Shown here one piece after another: positions 6,363 to 8,351 of a stretch of 8,351 nt of DNA. Within the stretch, counting starts at the first letter, position 1, and every line of letters starts with the position of its first letter. The position numbers were made by a program, and so were the translations under genes. The notes beneath the pieces are model-generated. The model was not told the origin of the DNA, made no database searches, and was given only the letters and a program-made list of their open reading frames with translations. This DNA is from Spirochaetota bacterium (GTDB taxonomy: Bacteria; Spirochaetota; UBA4802; UB4802), in assembly GCA_029548025.1 (NCBI GenBank), contig JAKPOE010000143.1, positions 1-8,351 of the forward strand. Reading direction: 5' to 3'.

Positions 6363-6405
6363 ATATTACAATACTTTTATAAATATGTCAAAATCTTTTT
6401 TTTTT
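6363..6405 (-). promoter_or_regulatory. Strong sigma70-type promoter with A-tract for the aminotransferase operon
   Basis: On the minus strand a perfect TTGACA (6391-6386) is followed by exactly 17 bases and TAATAT (6368-6363), a 5/6 match to the -10 consensus. A run of ten A residues (6405-6396) ends four bases upstream of the -35, like an UP element. Transcription would start near 6356, giving a leader of only about ten bases that consists mostly of the G-rich ribosome site before the ATG at 6346. Confidence 0.7.
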
Positions 6406-6449
6406 CATGTGCGATAGTCACTGTAAATTGAATCATCATATAATATATA

Positions 6450-6462
6450 AATGATAATCATT
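6450..6462. promoter_or_regulatory. Second Fur-like palindrome, upstream of the aminotransferase promoter
   Basis: AATGAT-A-ATCATT is a perfect 6-1-6 inverted repeat, and the surrounding 19 bases match the Fur consensus at about 15 positions. It lies about 60 bases upstream of the -35 at 6391, too far for simple occlusion of polymerase, so activation, looping or coincidence are all possible. The surroundings are very AT-rich. Confidence 0.3.
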
Positions 6463-6575
6463 ATTTCATACTCATTTTTTATATTGTGAAGAGGTAGTCT
6501 ATTATAAAAGAGTTACCAGTGGCTGAGATACAAATAACCATAGTTTAATAGTTTCAATAGTAGTGACTGCTGCCA

Positions 6576-6592
6576 TTGTAACCTGGTTACAA
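6576..6592. repeat. 17-bp perfect palindrome overlapping the histidine kinase stop codon
   Basis: TTGTAACC-T-GGTTACAA is an 8-1-8 perfect palindrome that includes the kinase stop codon (6589-6587). As RNA it could form a hairpin of seven or so pairs with a tiny loop. No T-run follows on either strand, so an intrinsic terminator is not supported. The mixed base content makes chance less likely than for the AT-only palindromes. The half-sites resemble BirA half-sites, but BirA operators need a spacer of about 14-16 bases, so that reading is unlikely. Confidence 0.5.
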
Positions 6593-8351
6593 AAGCGCTT
6601 TTAGCAGGGCAAGTTTTAAATCACTTAATGTGAATGGTTTTACCAGATACCATGAAAATCCATACCGGTCATATTCAGCTATTGCATTATTATCAGCATA
6701 ACCGCTCATGACGATACCTTTTAAAAGTGGCTGTATTGTTTTCATTTTGGTAAATGCTTCAACTCCACTCAAATCCCCTGGTATCGTTACATCTACCAGT
6801 ACACAATCAAACAGATGTTTTTTGTTTTTCCCTTCAACCAGTTTAGCTATTGCTTCATTAACGCTATAAGCCCAATCATAGCTATATCCTAATATATCCA
6901 GCATCCCTGTTGTTACTTCTATTATATCCTGACGGTCATCTATTACCAATACCACGGCATTGGGTGATGCAACTTCATGAGCCATTGCGGTATCATTAAC
7001 CTGTACTTGTTTTACTTTTGGTAAATAAACGCTAAATGTTGTCCCTTCATGCGAAGATGATACAGTCATAGTTCCACCATGCTGTTTAACTATGGAAAGC
7101 GATGTAGTTAAACCAAGCCCTGAACCCTTTTCTTTTGTTGTAAAATACGGATAAAAAATTTTATTTACATGTTCCGGAGGGATGCCATTTCCTGTGTCAA
7201 TAAACTGTATTTTTACATAATTACCAGCAGGCAGTTGTATAGTATTAGCATTATCCATACCTTCCTCTAACACCTTGATGGTCAACACCCCCCTGTTGCC
7301 CATAGCTTGCACCGCATTTAATGTTAAATTTCTGAATACATGCGATAGTTGACTTTCATCAAAATCAAATTCATAATCATAACTATCTATACTATAATTA
7401 ATTGTTACGCCTGTTCCGTGTACCATAAAGTCTACTGTGTCGTTAAGCAATTGAACAATATTACCGGACTGTTTTATTGGTTTTCCACCTCTGGCATAGG
7501 TCAATAACTGTGCCGTAAGAGACTGTGCCGATTTCACCGACTTTTTAATCCCTTCAGTTATACGGGTGCTATCATTTACATTGCCTGTATTTTTTAACAC
7601 AGCTCCAAGCAACTCTGTGTTACCCATAATTGCCATGAGTATATTATTAAAATCATGAGCTATGCCAGCACCCAGTATTCCCAACGATTCAAATTGTTGC
7701 AGTTTTATAAGTTCATTCTGCATTGCAAGCATGGTGCTTATATCACGCATTATAGTTACAACTCCCGTGACAGTATCTTCAATGATGATAGGTGAAGAAA
7801 CTACAGAAACATCAAATGATCTATCATCATATCTACATATACAATGGTAAAATGTAGTTACGTTACCCGATTGCATACATGCATCTATAGGGTTAACGGT
7901 GTGTTGAGCATTTGGTTCAATGAAAGTAATGGAAGAATATAAGCACCCTCCTGATACAACTGCTTTTCCAAATACTGTTTCTGCCTGTTTATTTGCCAGT
8001 ATCACATTCCCTTCATTATCAGTGATGATAAATATATCACCAATAGATTGTATGGTAATAAACAAACGTTCTTTTTCCAGCAACAACTGTTCCTGAGTTT
8101 TTTTATGCAATTGTAATTCATTTTCAAGTTGCTGTGTTTTTATCGCAACCTGTTTTCTTAGCGAAGTATTCCACCCAATTATAACCAGTATAATAATTGA
8201 CACTCCTAAAAGTATGGATGCTATGATATACCAGAATTGAATTTCATAATAAACAGGTCTTGGTGCTAGTGAAATCCACTTTCTGTAAATCTCATCTCGT
8301 TTTGTTTTTGGTAAAGAATTGAGCGCTTTAGCAATGACTGAATATAATACT
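6587..8351 (-). CDS. Hybrid sensor histidine kinase (PAS-HisKA-HATPase-REC), N-terminus outside window
   Basis: This is the C-terminal 587 residues of an inner-membrane two-component sensor; the reading frame is open to the right edge, so the apparent GTG start at 8203 is internal. Numbering from the first full visible codon: residues 1-30 (ALNSLPKTKRDEIYRKWIS) resemble the last helix of a periplasmic solute-binding sensor domain as in BvgS/EvgS. A membrane helix follows (about 39-60), then a coiled-coil linker (62-96) and a PAS domain (about 97-204). The HisKA dimerisation helix carries AHDFNN, with phospho-acceptor His232 and Asn236 at the phosphatase position. The ATPase domain has N-box Asn345, DTGNGIP (Asp385) and GSGLGL (409-414). 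The receiver domain has the acidic pair Asp471-Asp472, phospho-acceptor Asp520, Ser549 and Lys571. All catalytic residues are present. No HPt domain is attached, so onward phosphotransfer would need a separate partner. It lies just upstream of the aminotransferase operon on the same strand with a 240-base gap. Confidence 0.93.
   Translation of the reverse strand, partial: VLYSVIAKALNSLPKTKRDEIYRKWISLAPRPVYYEIQFWYIIASILLGVSIIILVIIGWNTSLRKQVAIKTQQLENELQLHKKTQEQLLLEKERLFITIQSIGDIFIITDNEGNVILANKQAETVFGKAVVSGGCLYSSITFIEPNAQHTVNPIDACMQSGNVTTFYHCICRYDDRSFDVSVVSSPIIIEDTVTGVVTIMRDISTMLAMQNELIKLQQFESLGILGAGIAHDFNNILMAIMGNTELLGAVLKNTGNVNDSTRITEGIKKSVKSAQSLTAQLLTYARGGKPIKQSGNIVQLLNDTVDFMVHGTGVTINYSIDSYDYEFDFDESQLSHVFRNLTLNAVQAMGNRGVLTIKVLEEGMDNANTIQLPAGNYVKIQFIDTGNGIPPEHVNKIFYPYFTTKEKGSGLGLTTSLSIVKQHGGTMTVSSSHEGTTFSVYLPKVKQVQVNDTAMAHEVASPNAVVLVIDDRQDIIEVTTGMLDILGYSYDWAYSVNEAIAKLVEGKNKKHLFDCVLVDVTIPGDLSGVEAFTKMKTIQPLLKGIVMSGYADNNAIAEYDRYGFSWYLVKPFTLSDLKLALLKALL

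Noticed and set aside
6576..6592. BirA (biotin) operator
   Set aside because: The half-sites look similar but are separated by one base instead of the roughly 14-16 needed, and no biotin gene is present.
8201..8203. GTG at 8203 as the true start of the histidine kinase
   Set aside because: The frame stays open to the window edge and the residues before it complete a membrane helix and a recognisable periplasmic tail.

Overview
The window looks like bacterial chromosome from an AT-rich, probably Gram-negative organism: genes are closely packed, Shine-Dalgarno sites are recognisable, and a membrane-bound hybrid histidine kinase is present. The style of the kinase and metabolic genes would fit a spirochaete-like or deltaproteobacterium-like genome, but no rRNA or other phylogenetic marker is present, so the assignment is weak. 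By eye, the enzyme genes and the small 2448-2915 gene run roughly 38-48% GC. The two orphan plus-strand genes run about 28-32%, and the long intergenic region is lower still.

Layout from left to right. A minus-strand aldehyde dehydrogenase (ALDH, 1-1207) is cut by the left edge, so its C-terminus is missing. A very AT-rich, gene-free stretch of about 600 bp (1208-1803) follows and carries a weak ALDH promoter candidate and a 9-bp-arm inverted repeat. Next come an orphan plus-strand gene (1804-2340), a short remnant of a dispersed palindromic repeat (2378-2404), a minus-strand gene that looks like two ribbon-helix-helix units in tandem (2448-2915), and a divergent orphan plus-strand gene (3080-3577). 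A Fur-like box lies between the two divergent genes. From 5110 down to 3581 on the minus strand is a 509-residue protein with a cryptic kinase-like motif set. It is translationally coupled to the upstream class-III aminotransferase gene (6346 to 5120). That two-gene operon has the best promoter in the window (TTGACA-N17-TAATAT with an A-tract upstream). Finally, a hybrid sensor histidine kinase fills 6587 to the right edge. Its N-terminus lies outside the window, and the visible periplasmic tail resembles the end of a BvgS-type solute-binding domain.

How the parts may work together is inference. The aminotransferase and the kinase-like protein are made from one transcript with overlapping signals, so they probably serve one pathway. 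The ALDH could oxidise an aldehyde made by a class-III aminotransferase, but it is about 4 kb away and in a separate transcription unit. The hybrid kinase is on the same strand immediately upstream of the aminotransferase operon, but the operon has its own promoter. The most interesting items are the kinase-like protein and its coupling to the aminotransferase, and the tandem ribbon-helix-helix protein beside a Fur-like site.
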